DNA from: Granulicella sp. S156
GTDB lineage: Bacteria > Acidobacteriota > Terriglobia > Terriglobales > Acidobacteriaceae
NCBI RefSeq assembly: GCF_009766105.1
Contig: NZ_LMUH01000022.1
Coordinates: 638,082-702,081, forward strand
Length of the DNA: 64,000 nt
Direction: 5' to 3'
Part shown: one piece after another, positions 8,006 to 17,347 of the stretch
Numbering within the stretch: the first letter of the stretch is position 1
How the letters are laid out: every line of letters starts with the position of its first letter
Notes under the pieces: generated by a model
Told to the model about the DNA's origin: nothing
What the model saw: the letters and a program-made list of their open reading frames with translations, nothing else
Database searches by the model: none
Program-made: the position numbers and the translations under genes

Positions 8006-11000
8006 TCACGGCACTTGCACACTTATCGGCCTCCGTCGCACATTGAACCCCGCCGGCGCAGCCTGAAACCCAGCCTCCAGCAAAAACCTTGCCAACGGAT
8101 GCTCCGCCACCGGCACACCATTGATTGCCGTAATCAGCATCCCCTTAAGCCTGTGCCCCTCATCCTCACCCTCTTCGCGTTGCGCATTCGCCACAAAAAA
8201 CTCCGCGAGAGCACGAGCCGTCTGCGAACACGCAGGTTCATCCTCCGGCAGCATCACCTGCACATTCGTATTACCGCGGCGCAGATACGCAGTCAGCGCA
8301 CCATCGACCAGCACCACACGCGCCCCCACACTCCGCGTCAGCGAGGAACCTTCTTCCGGAGCAGCAGGCCAGCGCAATAACGCACCATACGGATTCGCAG
8401 GATCGGTTGCGGCGAGCATCACCACCTCGCTCGCCTGCTCCTGCACGTTGGTTCGAAGACTCCGCAGCAGATCCACCGCAGCGGGCATCGCGAACTGCGT
8501 CGCGCCGAGGTCGGCTGCAAAGTATCCACGACGCACACGTCCACTCTCCTCCAGCGCCTTCAGCACGTCGTACACCGCGGAAAATCCCCCTGGAAGATTC
8601 TCCGCATGGGCCGTCTCACGAAACACCACGCCATAGCGTGCGAGCAACTGCTGCGCCATCGCATGGCTCCATGCGGTCGCACGCGCAGGCGCGTCGCCGT
8701 CAAACGCCACTTCGTTCAGACTCCAACGTCCCTGCGCCGTAGGAGGCGTAGTACGCCGGCTGCGAAACCCCGTCTGCTGATGCACCCGCCGCGACGGCTT
8801 TGCACCACGCCCGCTGCCTGCAGGCTTCTCGCAATAAGCACGCAGCGCATGAACCGCGTCATTGGTCAGCAGCCCTTTCCACACCAGCGCCCACAGCGCC
8901 TCAATCGTCTCACCCGGATAGCCACCGCCTATAGCCTCATGCAGCGGCTGAAAAAACGACGCCCCATTCGCTTGCAGATACGCCACAATCTTCTGTTCCG
9001 TCTCGCTGTTTCCTCTTTCCTGTTTGCTGTTTCCTGCCTTCGGAGGCCACAACAGCGGCAGCTTCTCCGCAAGATACAGCCCCACGCGCCCATCGCGTTC
9101 CCCCAGCGGCTCGAAGCCGGCCCACACCACCTCTCCCGCCGCAATCAGCGTGTCGAGATCGGCAGGTTTGTATCCTGCAATGCGCGCAGGCAGAATTTCA
9201 GTCTCCAACAGGCTTGCGGGCAGCGGCGCACCTTGCAGAGTTTCGATCGTATCCAGCAGTGCATCAAGCCCGCGTCGCGGTTGCACCACTCCCTGCCAAC
9301 GGGTAAACAAACGCGCCAGCGTGCGCTGCTCCACCGGTTCAATCTCTTTCCGCAGGCGCGCCAGCGACTTGCGCCGTACAGCACGCAGCACCTCTACATC
9401 GATCCACTCACGATGCACACCACCGGGCCGGAATCCACCTTCAGCCACACGGCCCAAATTGACTAGCCGCTGCAGGACTACTTCAATACTCTCGTTGGAC
9501 AACTTGTATCGCTGCGCCACATCAGCCGTAGTGAATGGCCCATGCGTTCGCGCATAACGTCGTACGATATCCAGCAGCGCATCCGGCACAGGCGAAAGAA
9601 ACGCCTGCGGCAATCCCGCAGGCAGAGTCACACCCAGCGCATCGCGAAAGCGTGCAGCATCTTCTACAGCAATCACGCGCTTCTCACCCGCAATCTTCAG
9701 CTCCAGCACACGCTGCGACTGAATCAAACGGTCGACGCTGTCTGCAACCTCCTCGCTCACACAACGCGCAGCGATCTCCGCACGCGTTCTGTCACCTAAC
9801 CGCAACAGCAGATCGTGCACACCATCCATCGACCTCGCTTTGTAAGGATCGACGACGCACTGCAACTGCTCTTCGGTCTCTTCGATCGCGCTCACGTCGA
9901 GCAACTCACGCAGGTCGGCATCTCCCATCAACTCGCGCAATTGGTCCTGGTCGATACTCAACGCCTGCGCCCTGCGCTCGGCCAGCGGCGCATCGCCATC
10001 GTAGATATACGTGATGATGTAGTTGAACAGCAGCGCCTTCGCAAACGGCGACGGCGTCTGCGAGTCAACCACATGCACACGCAGGGCTCGACTCTCGACA
10101 GCCCGCAGCGTCTCCATCAGCGCAGGCATGTCGAAGACATCACGCAGGCACTCGCGATAGGCCTCCAGCAATATCGGAAAACCTGGATAACGCGACGCCA
10201 CAGCCAGCAGGTCATACGCACGCTTTCGCTGCTGCCAGAGCGGCGTCCTTCCATCCGCACGGCGACGCGGCAACAACAGGGCACGCGATGCCGCCTCACG
10301 AAACTTCGCCGCGAACAGCGCCGTTGATCCAAGCTGCTGCATCACCAACTGGGCCGCCTCCTCCGGCCCCAGCAAGAGAGCCTCGATATCCGGCGGCTCA
10401 TCCGTCTCGGGAAAGCGCAGTACAAATCCGTCCTCACTCCACATCGCTTCTACATCGCGTCCCGAGGCCTTGAGCTTCGCCGTCGCTGCCATCGCCCAGG
10501 GCGCATGGACTCTGCTACCCAGTGGCGTCAGACAACACACACGCCACACCCCAGCTTCATCCCGCACCCGTTCGATCACCAGCATGCGATCGTCAGGAAC
10601 CTCCTTCGTCGCGAGCTCCTGATCGGTAAGATAGCGCAGCACATTCTCCGCGGCCTGCGGGTCGAGATCGTGCTCGCGTGTCAGCTTCGTAACCGCCGCA
10701 CCGCGCGGAAGCTCACGCAACTCGCGCATCAGCGCGCCAATGCGGCGGCCAAACTCAATCGGCCTTCCTGCCTTATCGCCATGCCAGAACGGCATCTTGC
10801 CCGGCTCGCCCGGCGCAGGACTCACCAGCACGCGGTCATGCGTGATCTCGTCGATACGCCACGTCGACGCGCCAAGCAGAAACGTCTCTCCCGTCCGCGC
10901 CTCATAGACCATCTCTTCATCCAGTTCACCCACACGTACGGGCTTCGTATGATTGCCGCTCAGAAACACGCCATACAATCCACGATCCGGAATCGTGCCG

Positions 11001-12817
11001 CCGTTCAGGATCGCGATGCGTTTCACACCCTGCCGTGGTGTCAGCCAGTTACGCGTGCGATCCCACGTGATGCGTGGACGCAGCTCTGCAAACTCATCCG
11101 AAGGATAAAAGCCCGCCAGCATATCGAGCACGCCCTCAAAGGCGGCCGTGCTCAACCCCGCGAACGGCGCTGCGCTGCGAACAAGCTCCAGCAGAGCGCC
11201 ATAAGAGATGCCCGGAGCCTCCTCCTCTTCACTCCTCTCGCGCCTTCGCCGCAACTCCGCTTCCTCGACCGGCAGCGGAGGATGGGCAACGATCGCAACC
11301 ATCTGTTGCGCCAGCACATCGAGCGGATTGCGCAGGAAACGCGTCGACTCCACATGCCCTTCGTGCATCGCCTGCGTCACCGCAGCGCAGGCCACAAGGT
11401 CCGCGCGATACTTCGGAAAGATAATCCCCACTGACGGCGCACCCACCTGATGTCCTGCGCGTCCGATACGCTGCATGCCGCTCGACACACTTGGCGGCGA
11501 TTCAATCTGCACCACCAGATCGACCGCACCCATGTCGATACCGAGCTCCAGCGACGAGGTGCAAACCAGCGCCTTAATCTTCCCGGCCTTCAACAACTCT
11601 TCAATCTCGCTGCGCTGCGCCGCCGCAAGCGATCCATGATGCGCACGCGCGATCGGCTCGCCCGCAAGCTCATTCAGCGCACCCGCCATTCGCTCAGCGA
11701 TACGCCGCGCATTCACAAAGATCAGCGTCGAAGTTCGCTCGCGCACAATCTCCAACAACCGTGGCTGAATCGACTGCCAGATACTCGTACGCTTCGGTCC
11801 CTGCTCCGTCGTTCCATCAGAAGACTCACCCAGCCGCGCCATATCCTCAACCGGCACTTCGACAGTCAGCTCAAGCCTCTTCCTCGCCCCGGCATTCACA
11901 ATCGTGACAGGACGATACCGCACGCCCAAAGGCTCACGTTCTTCCCTACCCAACCCCTCCACCTGATCCGCTGACTCTCTAACTCGCTGACTTGCTGACT
12001 CGCTGACCTGCTGACTCGCTCTTCCTTCCGCTCCTCCCAGAAAACGCGCAACCTCTTCCAGCGGCCTCTGTGTCGCGCTCAGGCCAATGCGCTGAAGGGT
12101 CCGTCCGCACAAGGCCTCCAGGCGCTCCAGCGACAGCATCATATGCGCCCCGCGCTTTGTCGGCACAAGCGCATGAATCTCGTCGATGATGATCGTCTCG
12201 ACCGAACGCAGCGCCTCGCCCGCATCCGACGTCAACAGCAGATACAACGACTCCGGCGTCGTGATGAGAATCTCGCCCGGATGCCGCTTGAACCGCGCGC
12301 GCTCCTTCGGCGAAGTGTCGCCCGTACGCACGCTGATCTCCGGCAGATGCACCGCCACGCCCTGCTGCTGTGCCACGCTCGCGATGCCCGCCATCGGCAC
12401 ACGCAGATTGCGCTCGACATCCACCGCCAAGGCTTTCAACGGAGAGACATACAGCACCCTGCACCCAGGCTGCGTTGCGGGCTCGCGCAACATCAGCTTG
12501 TCGAGACACCAGAGGAACGCGGTCAGCGTCTTGCCCGTGCCTGTCGGAGCAAGAATCAGCGTCGACTCTCCACGCGCAATCGCAGGCCAGCCCTCGCGCT
12601 GCGGCGGAGTCACATCTTTGAACGCCTCACGAAACCACTCCGCCGTCACAGGATGGAACAGCTCAAGCCCTGTCGTATCCGCAGAGCCACCCACCGCTCG
12701 CACGGAACGCTTTGTTTTGCTCGACTTCACAGCCTCGCCGCGCTTGCGTTCAACCACGTGCGTCTTCTCCGTCAGCTTTCCGCAACCATCATCGCGGCTG
12801 CTGGGGATGAGATGCAA
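8006..12817 (-). CDS. lhr: Large Lhr-type DEAD/DEAH-box helicase
   Basis: A 1603-residue superfamily 2 helicase, in the size range of Lhr (1400-1550). Motif I APTGTGKT is at residues 90-97, motif II is DEIH in VETIIIDEIHALVP, and motif III-like SATQRPLEEVARFLGG, LVCTSSLELGIDMG and QRIGRAGHQ follow. The long C-terminal region matches the Lhr winged-helix and Lhr-specific domains. Two low-complexity insertions interrupt it: SQQVSESASQRVRESADQ near residue 275 and GNSKQERGNSETEQ near residue 1265, both encoded by short DNA repeats (see findings). The true start may be one of several codons within the first 60. It is divergent from pilT. Confidence 0.92.
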   Translation of the reverse strand: MHLIPSSRDDGCGKLTEKTHVVERKRGEAVKSSKTKRSVRAVGGSADTTGLELFHPVTAEWFREAFKDVTPPQREGWPAIARGESTLILAPTGTGKTLTAFLWCLDKLMLREPATQPGCRVLYVSPLKALAVDVERNLRVPMAGIASVAQQQGVAVHLPEISVRTGDTSPKERARFKRHPGEILITTPESLYLLLTSDAGEALRSVETIIIDEIHALVPTKRGAHMMLSLERLEALCGRTLQRIGLSATQRPLEEVARFLGGAEGRASQQVSESASQRVRESADQVEGLGREEREPLGVRYRPVTIVNAGARKRLELTVEVPVEDMARLGESSDGTTEQGPKRTSIWQSIQPRLLEIVRERTSTLIFVNARRIAERMAGALNELAGEPIARAHHGSLAAAQRSEIEELLKAGKIKALVCTSSLELGIDMGAVDLVVQIESPPSVSSGMQRIGRAGHQVGAPSVGIIFPKYRADLVACAAVTQAMHEGHVESTRFLRNPLDVLAQQMVAIVAHPPLPVEEAELRRRRERSEEEEAPGISYGALLELVRSAAPFAGLSTAAFEGVLDMLAGFYPSDEFAELRPRITWDRTRNWLTPRQGVKRIAILNGGTIPDRGLYGVFLSGNHTKPVRVGELDEEMVYEARTGETFLLGASTWRIDEITHDRVLVSPAPGEPGKMPFWHGDKAGRPIEFGRRIGALMRELRELPRGAAVTKLTREHDLDPQAAENVLRYLTDQELATKEVPDDRMLVIERVRDEAGVWRVCCLTPLGSRVHAPWAMAATAKLKASGRDVEAMWSEDGFVLRFPETDEPPDIEALLLGPEEAAQLVMQQLGSTALFAAKFREAASRALLLPRRRADGRTPLWQQRKRAYDLLAVASRYPGFPILLEAYRECLRDVFDMPALMETLRAVESRALRVHVVDSQTPSPFAKALLFNYIITYIYDGDAPLAERRAQALSIDQDQLRELMGDADLRELLDVSAIEETEEQLQCVVDPYKARSMDGVHDLLLRLGDRTRAEIAARCVSEEVADSVDRLIQSQRVLELKIAGEKRVIAVEDAARFRDALGVTLPAGLPQAFLSPVPDALLDIVRRYARTHGPFTTADVAQRYKLSNESIEVVLQRLVNLGRVAEGGFRPGGVHREWIDVEVLRAVRRKSLARLRKEIEPVEQRTLARLFTRWQGVVQPRRGLDALLDTIETLQGAPLPASLLETEILPARIAGYKPADLDTLIAAGEVVWAGFEPLGERDGRVGLYLAEKLPLLWPPKAGNSKQERGNSETEQKIVAYLQANGASFFQPLHEAIGGGYPGETIEALWALVWKGLLTNDAVHALRAYCEKPAGSGRGAKPSRRVHQQTGFRSRRTTPPTAQGRWSLNEVAFDGDAPARATAWSHAMAQQLLARYGVVFRETAHAENLPGGFSAVYDVLKALEESGRVRRGYFAADLGATQFAMPAAVDLLRSLRTNVQEQASEVVMLAATDPANPYGALLRWPAAPEEGSSLTRSVGARVVLVDGALTAYLRRGNTNVQVMLPEDEPACSQTARALAEFFVANAQREEGEDEGHRLKGMLITAINGVPVAEHPLARFLLEAGFQAAPAGFNVRRRPISVQVP
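9007..9037. repeat. TTTCCTGTTTGCTG repeat inside lhr
   Basis: TTTCCTCTTTCCTGTTTGCT followed by GTTTCCTG lies in the lhr coding sequence and encodes GNSKQERGNSE on the minus strand. Same short repeat as at 30116-30210 and 61274-61371, which are intergenic. Confidence 0.7.
11967..12020. repeat. Short tandem repeat inside lhr encoding an in-frame insertion
   Basis: Repeats of CGCTGACT/TGCTGACT units lie inside the lhr gene. On the minus strand they encode SQQVSESASQRVRESADQ, absent from the Lhr pattern. The unit fits the reading frame. Confidence 0.7.
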
Positions 12818-12974
12818 TTCTGCCGGTCATTGCTGGAAAAAACAGCTTAGGAATCACTGACATGGCAGGAATCGCAACAATTAGAAGCCATCATTCGATC
12901 CTGCCCGTCTAAGCATAAATAACGTGTGGGACGCCCTACAGTCCCCATTGCCCCTCAAAGCACCTGGAGATTCG

Positions 12975-14117
12975 ATGCCTGCGTACGAAAACGATTTGTC
13001 CCAGCTTGTCTATGAATTGAACAGCACCGTGCCCGGCGCAAAGACCGGCAAAACGGCCTCGCTCGATTCCCTCCTCGCACAAGCCGCCGAGCAAGGCGCC
13101 TCCGACATTCTCCTTGTAGCTGGATCTGCCATCACACTGCGCATTAACGGATCCCTGGCAGCCGGCGCCGGCAAAATTCAAACACCGGAAGACATTCGCG
13201 GCATGTTGGTCCCACTCCTGACGAATGAGCAGGCAAAGGAGCTCGAGAGCAAGCGAGCCCTCGACTTCTGCTTCGTTCGTGGATCGACCGGGAGGTTCCG
13301 AGCCAACTTTCACTATCAGCGCGGCACGCTCGCAGCCAGCATCCGGCTGTTGCCCTCTCAGGTTCCCACCGTCGAGTCCCTGCATCTGCCTCCTGTGCTA
13401 GCGCGATTAACGGAACGTCGACAAGGCCTGATCCTCCTCACCGGACCAACCGGATCCGGCAAGACCTCGACCATGGCGGCGCTCATCGACTTGATCAACG
13501 CCCGCAGGCGAGACCACATCATTACCATCGAAGACCCTGTCGAGTACCAGCACGCAAACCGCAACTCCATCGTGGAGCAGATCGAAGTCGGCCACGACAC
13601 GCCGGACTTCGCCCAGGCCGTTCGCTCTGTCCTGCGCCAGAATCCCGATGTGATCCTCATCGGCGAGATGCGCGACAGCGAGACCATGGCCGCCGCGCTC
13701 ACAGCAGCCGAGACCGGACACCTGGTCCTGTCCTCTTTGCACACCAACGACGCGGCTCAAACAATGTCACGCATCCTGGACAGCTTTCCCGCCAGCAATC
13801 AGTCTCAGATTCGCCAGCAGCTATCGCTCGCGCTGCTGGCAGTCATCGCGCAACAGCTTATCCCCGGGATCGGCTCCGTGGGGCGCTATCCTGCGGTGGA
13901 AGTCATGATCGGCACACCTGCTATCCGCAATCTCATCCGGACAGGGCAGGATCACCAGATTCGTTCTCACATATCGACAGGACGCAGCGACGGCATGACC
14001 ACCATGGACCAATCGCTGGCCGAGTTGGTTCGCACAGGACGCATCTCCCGAGAGACAGCCCTGGCTCACTGCTACCACCCCGAAGAGCTGCGCTCCCATC
14101 TGAATCATCCGGTGTAG
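12975..14117 (+). CDS. pilT: PilT-like type IV pilus retraction ATPase
   Basis: A 380-residue secretion-superfamily ATPase. The N-terminal PAS-like half is followed by Walker A (GPTGSGKTST), an Asp box (IITIEDPVEYQ), a His box (AETGHLVLSSLHTNDA) and Walker B (DVILIGEMRDSET), in the order of PilT/PilU. PilT depolymerises type IV pili at the inner membrane. The start at 12975 is preferred to an ATG-less extension because CTGGAG lies about 6 bases upstream and MPAYENDL follows. No pilus genes are adjacent, so it is a solitary PilT paralogue in this window. Confidence 0.9.
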   Translation: MPAYENDLSQLVYELNSTVPGAKTGKTASLDSLLAQAAEQGASDILLVAGSAITLRINGSLAAGAGKIQTPEDIRGMLVPLLTNEQAKELESKRALDFCFVRGSTGRFRANFHYQRGTLAASIRLLPSQVPTVESLHLPPVLARLTERRQGLILLTGPTGSGKTSTMAALIDLINARRRDHIITIEDPVEYQHANRNSIVEQIEVGHDTPDFAQAVRSVLRQNPDVILIGEMRDSETMAAALTAAETGHLVLSSLHTNDAAQTMSRILDSFPASNQSQIRQQLSLALLAVIAQQLIPGIGSVGRYPAVEVMIGTPAIRNLIRTGQDHQIRSHISTGRSDGMTTMDQSLAELVRTGRISRETALAHCYHPEELRSHLNHPV

Positions 14118-14177
14118 CCGTCCGGTCATCGTGCGCTTGCCATCGCGCAGGCAAGCGACTACCCTAAACGACTCACC

Positions 14178-14624
14178 ATGCCGCAGACAGCCTTCCAATC
14201 CGCCACCCTCACCAGCGCAGAGCAGGAGCAGCTTCGCGCGCTCGCAACAGCCGCAGCCGAGCACTCCTACTCGCCCTACAGTCACTTCCGCGTAGGTGCA
14301 GCACTGCTGCTTACCGACGGCAGCATCGTCACCGGCTGCAACGTCGAAAACTGTTCCTATCGCCTGACCAGCTGCGCTGAACAGGGTGCCATCGCCCGCG
14401 CCGTCGCCGAACACGGCCCTGAGATCCGCCTGCGTGCCGTCGCCGTCGCCAATCTCAACCACGCAGCCTCCATGCCCTGCGGCGCCTGCCGCCAGACCCT
14501 TACCGAGTTCGGCGACGACTCGACGCTCATCCTCTACCCCGGCGAAGACAACGAGCAGAAAGCGACAACACTTGGCGAGCTATTGCCCCACGCCTTTCGC
14601 CACGAATATCTCGAACCCCAATAA
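14178..14624 (+). CDS. cdd: Cytidine deaminase
   Basis: A 148-residue homotetrameric-type CDA deaminating cytidine and deoxycytidine to uridines. The substrate-binding segment is HFRVGAALL, then GCNVENCSYRLTSCAEQGAI with the catalytic Glu and first Cys ligand, and MPCGACRQTLTEF with the other two Cys ligands. It uses three Cys, unlike the exported homologue at 1355. It precedes deoA by about 110 bases on the same strand, forming a pyrimidine-salvage pair that complements nupC, punA and udk further on. Confidence 0.96.
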   Translation: MPQTAFQSATLTSAEQEQLRALATAAAEHSYSPYSHFRVGAALLLTDGSIVTGCNVENCSYRLTSCAEQGAIARAVAEHGPEIRLRAVAVANLNHAASMPCGACRQTLTEFGDDSTLILYPGEDNEQKATTLGELLPHAFRHEYLEPQ

Positions 14625-14733
14625 CCTCGAAGCTCATTACCTCGTGGCTCATAGCTGAATAGAAACCTCTTCAGCACCAGCACCCATCCAATATCTCCAC
14701 GACTGAATATCCCGCTACAAGAGAGCTTCACCC

Positions 14734-16152
14734 ATGTCTGAACACGCACTCTACCCCCTCGACATCCTCATCAAAAAGCGCGACGGCGCTGAGCTTACAA
14801 AAGCCGAGATCGAACACTTCGTCCGCGCAATCGTTCTCAACGGCGAGCAGAAGCTGGCCGAAGTCCGCGGCGAAAAACCCGCCACACTCTCCGCCACCGA
14901 CAAGGTCACCGACGCCCAGATCGCCGCGTTCCTCATGGCCGTCTTCCAGCGCGGACTCTCGCCCGCGGAACTCGCCAACCTCACCACAGCCATGCGCTTC
15001 TCCGGCGAGACCTTCGACGCCGCTCCGCTCCACACCTTCACCGTCGATAAGCACTCCACCGGAGGCGTCGGAGACAAAAGCTCCCTGCTCATCGCGCCGA
15101 CCATCGCAGCAGCAGGGCTAGAGTTGTCGCCAAGCATCTCCGTCCCGATGATCTCCGGCCGCTCGCTCGGCCACACCGGAGGCACCCTCGACAAACTCGA
15201 AACCATCCCCAACTTCGACACCCAGCTCCCGCTCACACGTTTCGCCGAGGTCCTGCGCGAGTGCCACGCCTCGCTCGTCGGCCAGACACCGCGCCTCGTT
15301 CCCGCCGACCGCATCCTCTACGCCATGCGCGACCACACCGGCACCGTCGAGTCGCCCTTCCTCATCACCGCCAGCATCATGAGCAAAAAACTCGCCGAGA
15401 GCCTGAACGCCCTGGTCCTCGATGTCAAGGTCGGCTCCGGCGCCTTCATGCCGACCTACGAGAAGTCGAAGTTCCTCGCCGAGCTGATGGTTTCCACCGG
15501 CGAACTCGCTGGCACCCGCACCGCCGCGCTGCTCACCACCATGGACGAGCCTCTAGGCCGCTTCTCCGGCAACTGGGTCGAGGTCTGGGAGTGCGTCGAC
15601 ATCCTGCAGGGCAAACGCCATCCGATGTCCTCCGACCTCATCGAACTCTCCAACATCCTCTCCGGCTGGATGCTCTACCTCGCCGGCAAGTCGGCCACAC
15701 CCGAGGCCGGAGCCAAACTCGCCGACGACATCCTGCGCTCCGGCGCGGCCTACAAGTCGTGGCTGCAGATCGTCGCCGCCCACAAGGGCGACACGAGCAT
15801 CTTTAACGACCCGGCGGCCTTTCATCAGCCAAAGGCGACACGCGTCCTCAAAGCCTCACGCGCAGGCTATCTCGCTGGCATGGACTGCAAGGAAGTCGGC
15901 TGGGCCGTGCAACGCCTCGGCGCAGGTCGCGCCAAACCCGGCGACCCCGTCAGCGCCCACGCCGGCATCGAATCACACGCAAAACTGGGCGACAAACTAG
16001 AAGAGGGTCAGCCGATTTTTACGCTCTTCAGCGAAGAATCCGCCCTGCTCGACGAGCCCTATCGCATGTTGGAAGCAACCGTAGAAATCGCCGACGAGCC
16101 GCCTCAAAAGCAGCCGCTCATCCGCGAGATCATCACAAAAGCAGTTTTATAG
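14734..16152 (+). CDS. deoA: Thymidine/pyrimidine-nucleoside phosphorylase
   Basis: A 472-residue enzyme splitting (deoxy)uridine and thymidine with phosphate to base and (deoxy)ribose-1-phosphate. Family signatures are present: DKHSTGGVGDKSSLLIAPTI (phosphate loop), SGRSLGHTGGTLDKLETIP (the thymidine phosphorylase signature region) and SIMSKKLAESLNALVLDVK. The C-terminal pyrimidine phosphorylase domain carries GAGRAKPGDPVSAHAGI. It is some 30 residues longer than the usual 430-440. Its product and that of cdd feed uridine salvage through udk. Confidence 0.94.
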   Translation: MSEHALYPLDILIKKRDGAELTKAEIEHFVRAIVLNGEQKLAEVRGEKPATLSATDKVTDAQIAAFLMAVFQRGLSPAELANLTTAMRFSGETFDAAPLHTFTVDKHSTGGVGDKSSLLIAPTIAAAGLELSPSISVPMISGRSLGHTGGTLDKLETIPNFDTQLPLTRFAEVLRECHASLVGQTPRLVPADRILYAMRDHTGTVESPFLITASIMSKKLAESLNALVLDVKVGSGAFMPTYEKSKFLAELMVSTGELAGTRTAALLTTMDEPLGRFSGNWVEVWECVDILQGKRHPMSSDLIELSNILSGWMLYLAGKSATPEAGAKLADDILRSGAAYKSWLQIVAAHKGDTSIFNDPAAFHQPKATRVLKASRAGYLAGMDCKEVGWAVQRLGAGRAKPGDPVSAHAGIESHAKLGDKLEEGQPIFTLFSEESALLDEPYRMLEATVEIADEPPQKQPLIREIITKAVL

Positions 16153-16185
16153 TTGTAGCCTTTTGCCGCGCATCCCTCTAAATGC

Positions 16186-16329
16186 TGTCATCTCGACCGA
16201 AGCATGATGGCTTTATCGTCATGCGCAGTGGAGAGACCCCTGTATTTTGTCCACGCTGGCACGGTTGCCAAGCGCAGGCAAAACACAGGGGTCTCTGGAT
16301 GCAAACGCATCTCTTTAGTCGAGATGACA
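16186..16329. repeat. Palindromic dispersed element, GTCATCTCGACC family, complete copy
   Basis: A 144-base element with terminal inverted repeats: TGTCATCTCGAC at the left and the inverted GTCGAGATGACA at the right. Inside is a second inverted pair, GAGACCCCTGTATTTTG and CAAAACACAGGGGTCTC. It fills the gap between convergent genes deoA and the minus-strand gene at 16368. The structure is that of a REP/MITE-like element without coding capacity. Confidence 0.75.
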
Positions 16330-16367
16330 AAATGAGGGTACCGCTAGAACCACAACGCTGACGTCAG

Positions 16368-16784
16368 CTACGCCTTGGCTTTTTTCTGCATGTAGTGCTG
16401 CACGCTCGACTGCCAATCCAGCGACGTTCCGGCATACGGCGAGTTCTGCCGGCGTGCGCTGCGGTTAGCGCCAGCAGGAACGAAGGGTTCCGCACTCTTC
16501 GGTGCCGTTTCCGCAACCACCTCAGCCTCGACGACAGGCGCGTCTTTCGGACGGAAGGAGCGGGGCAGATCGTTCTGATTGAACTCGATCCCGTCACCGG
16601 CAAGACGCTTGGCAGTCAGAACCAGGGCATCGCGCTTCAGGGTGAGCTTGCGCGTTGCGGCAGCACGGTCGGCTTCGTTGTCGAAGCTCTCAAAGTTCAA
16701 AAGGTGCGCCAGCTTGCGGTCGAAGAGGTCAATCTCTTCATGAACGGTTTTAAGGTAGTACTTGTTTTCGACGATATTTGCCAT
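16368..16784 (-). CDS. Hypothetical protein with coiled-coil N-terminus and Ala/Pro-rich linker
   Basis: A 138-residue protein I do not recognise. Residues 1-60 are charged and helical (NKYYLKTVHEEIDLFDRKLAHLL and on), with a disordered PVVEAEVVAETAPKSAEP stretch near residue 90 and a short basic C-terminus (HYMQKKAKA). The start is at 16784, where the minus strand reads GGAGGGCGCATGG, a strong ribosome binding site; upstream in-frame ATGs lack one. No signal peptide or membrane segment is visible. It lies 179 bases downstream of cspA on the same strand, but the terminator between them suggests separate transcription. Confidence 0.75.
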   Translation of the reverse strand: MANIVENKYYLKTVHEEIDLFDRKLAHLLNFESFDNEADRAAATRKLTLKRDALVLTAKRLAGDGIEFNQNDLPRSFRPKDAPVVEAEVVAETAPKSAEPFVPAGANRSARRQNSPYAGTSLDWQSSVQHYMQKKAKA

Positions 16785-16931
16785 GCGCCCTCCGCAGACT
16801 TCTGGTTGGAGTAAAAGAGGCAGCCCTACAGGATCGTCAGGGAGAATCGGTATTGTTTGTATATCTCTTGCCGCCACAACATAAGATGCCGCGTTTGAAC
16901 AACGTGACATAGCTATGCCGCGCTCTACGAC

Positions 16932-16963
16932 CAAAAGCAAAAGGCGGTTCCTAAAGAACCGCC
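16932..16963 (-). terminator. Intrinsic terminator of the cold-shock gene
   Basis: On the minus strand, an 8-bp perfect stem (GGCGGTTC with GAACCGCC, 5-base loop) is followed by TTTTGCTTTTGG. It begins 24 bases after the cold-shock stop codon, matching a rho-independent terminator. Confidence 0.85.
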
Positions 16964-16987
16964 CTTAGCCTTATTCCGTCGAAACTC

Positions 16988-17188
16988 TTACACAACCTGA
17001 ACGTTCTCTGCCTGCCAGCCCTTGGGGCCCTTCACGACATTGAACTGAACGCTCTGGCCTTCCTGAAGCGAACGGAAGCCGTTGCTCTGGATGGCGGTGT
17101 GATGTACGAAAACGTCGTCGCCATTGGCGCGGCTCAGAAAGCCGAAACCCTTAGCGTCGTTGAACCATTTAACTGTTCCCTGTTCCAT
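16988..17188 (-). CDS. cspA: CspA-family cold-shock RNA-binding protein
   Basis: A 66-residue single cold-shock domain protein. RNP1 is visible in [21 protein letters not shown] (KGFGF) and RNP2 in DVFVHH, with the start [12 protein letters not shown]. It binds single-stranded nucleic acids and melts RNA secondary structure. The start at 17188 is preferred to the longer upstream frame, because AAGGAAC sits just upstream and the length then matches the family exactly. Followed by its own terminator. Confidence 0.97.
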   Translation of the reverse strand: MEQGTVKWFNDAKGFGFLSRANGDDVFVHHTAIQSNGFRSLQEGQSVQFNVVKGPKGWQAENVQVV

Positions 17189-17347
17189 TTGGTTTGTTCC
17201 TTGTAAAACGATGTACCGCTGAACGCAATTTGGAGTTGTTTGCTGTAAAGCAGTACGGCCAGAACAAGCAAGTAGACCAGATCGGATTCTACGATCCATT
17301 TCAGTGTATCATCCCCACCCCAATGGGGAAGCCTGACCGCTTTTTCC

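Noticed and set aside
8121-9557. Several plus-strand ORFs of 110-290 codons over lhr.
   Set aside because: They are antisense shadows of the helicase gene with Arg/Pro-rich, low-complexity translations.
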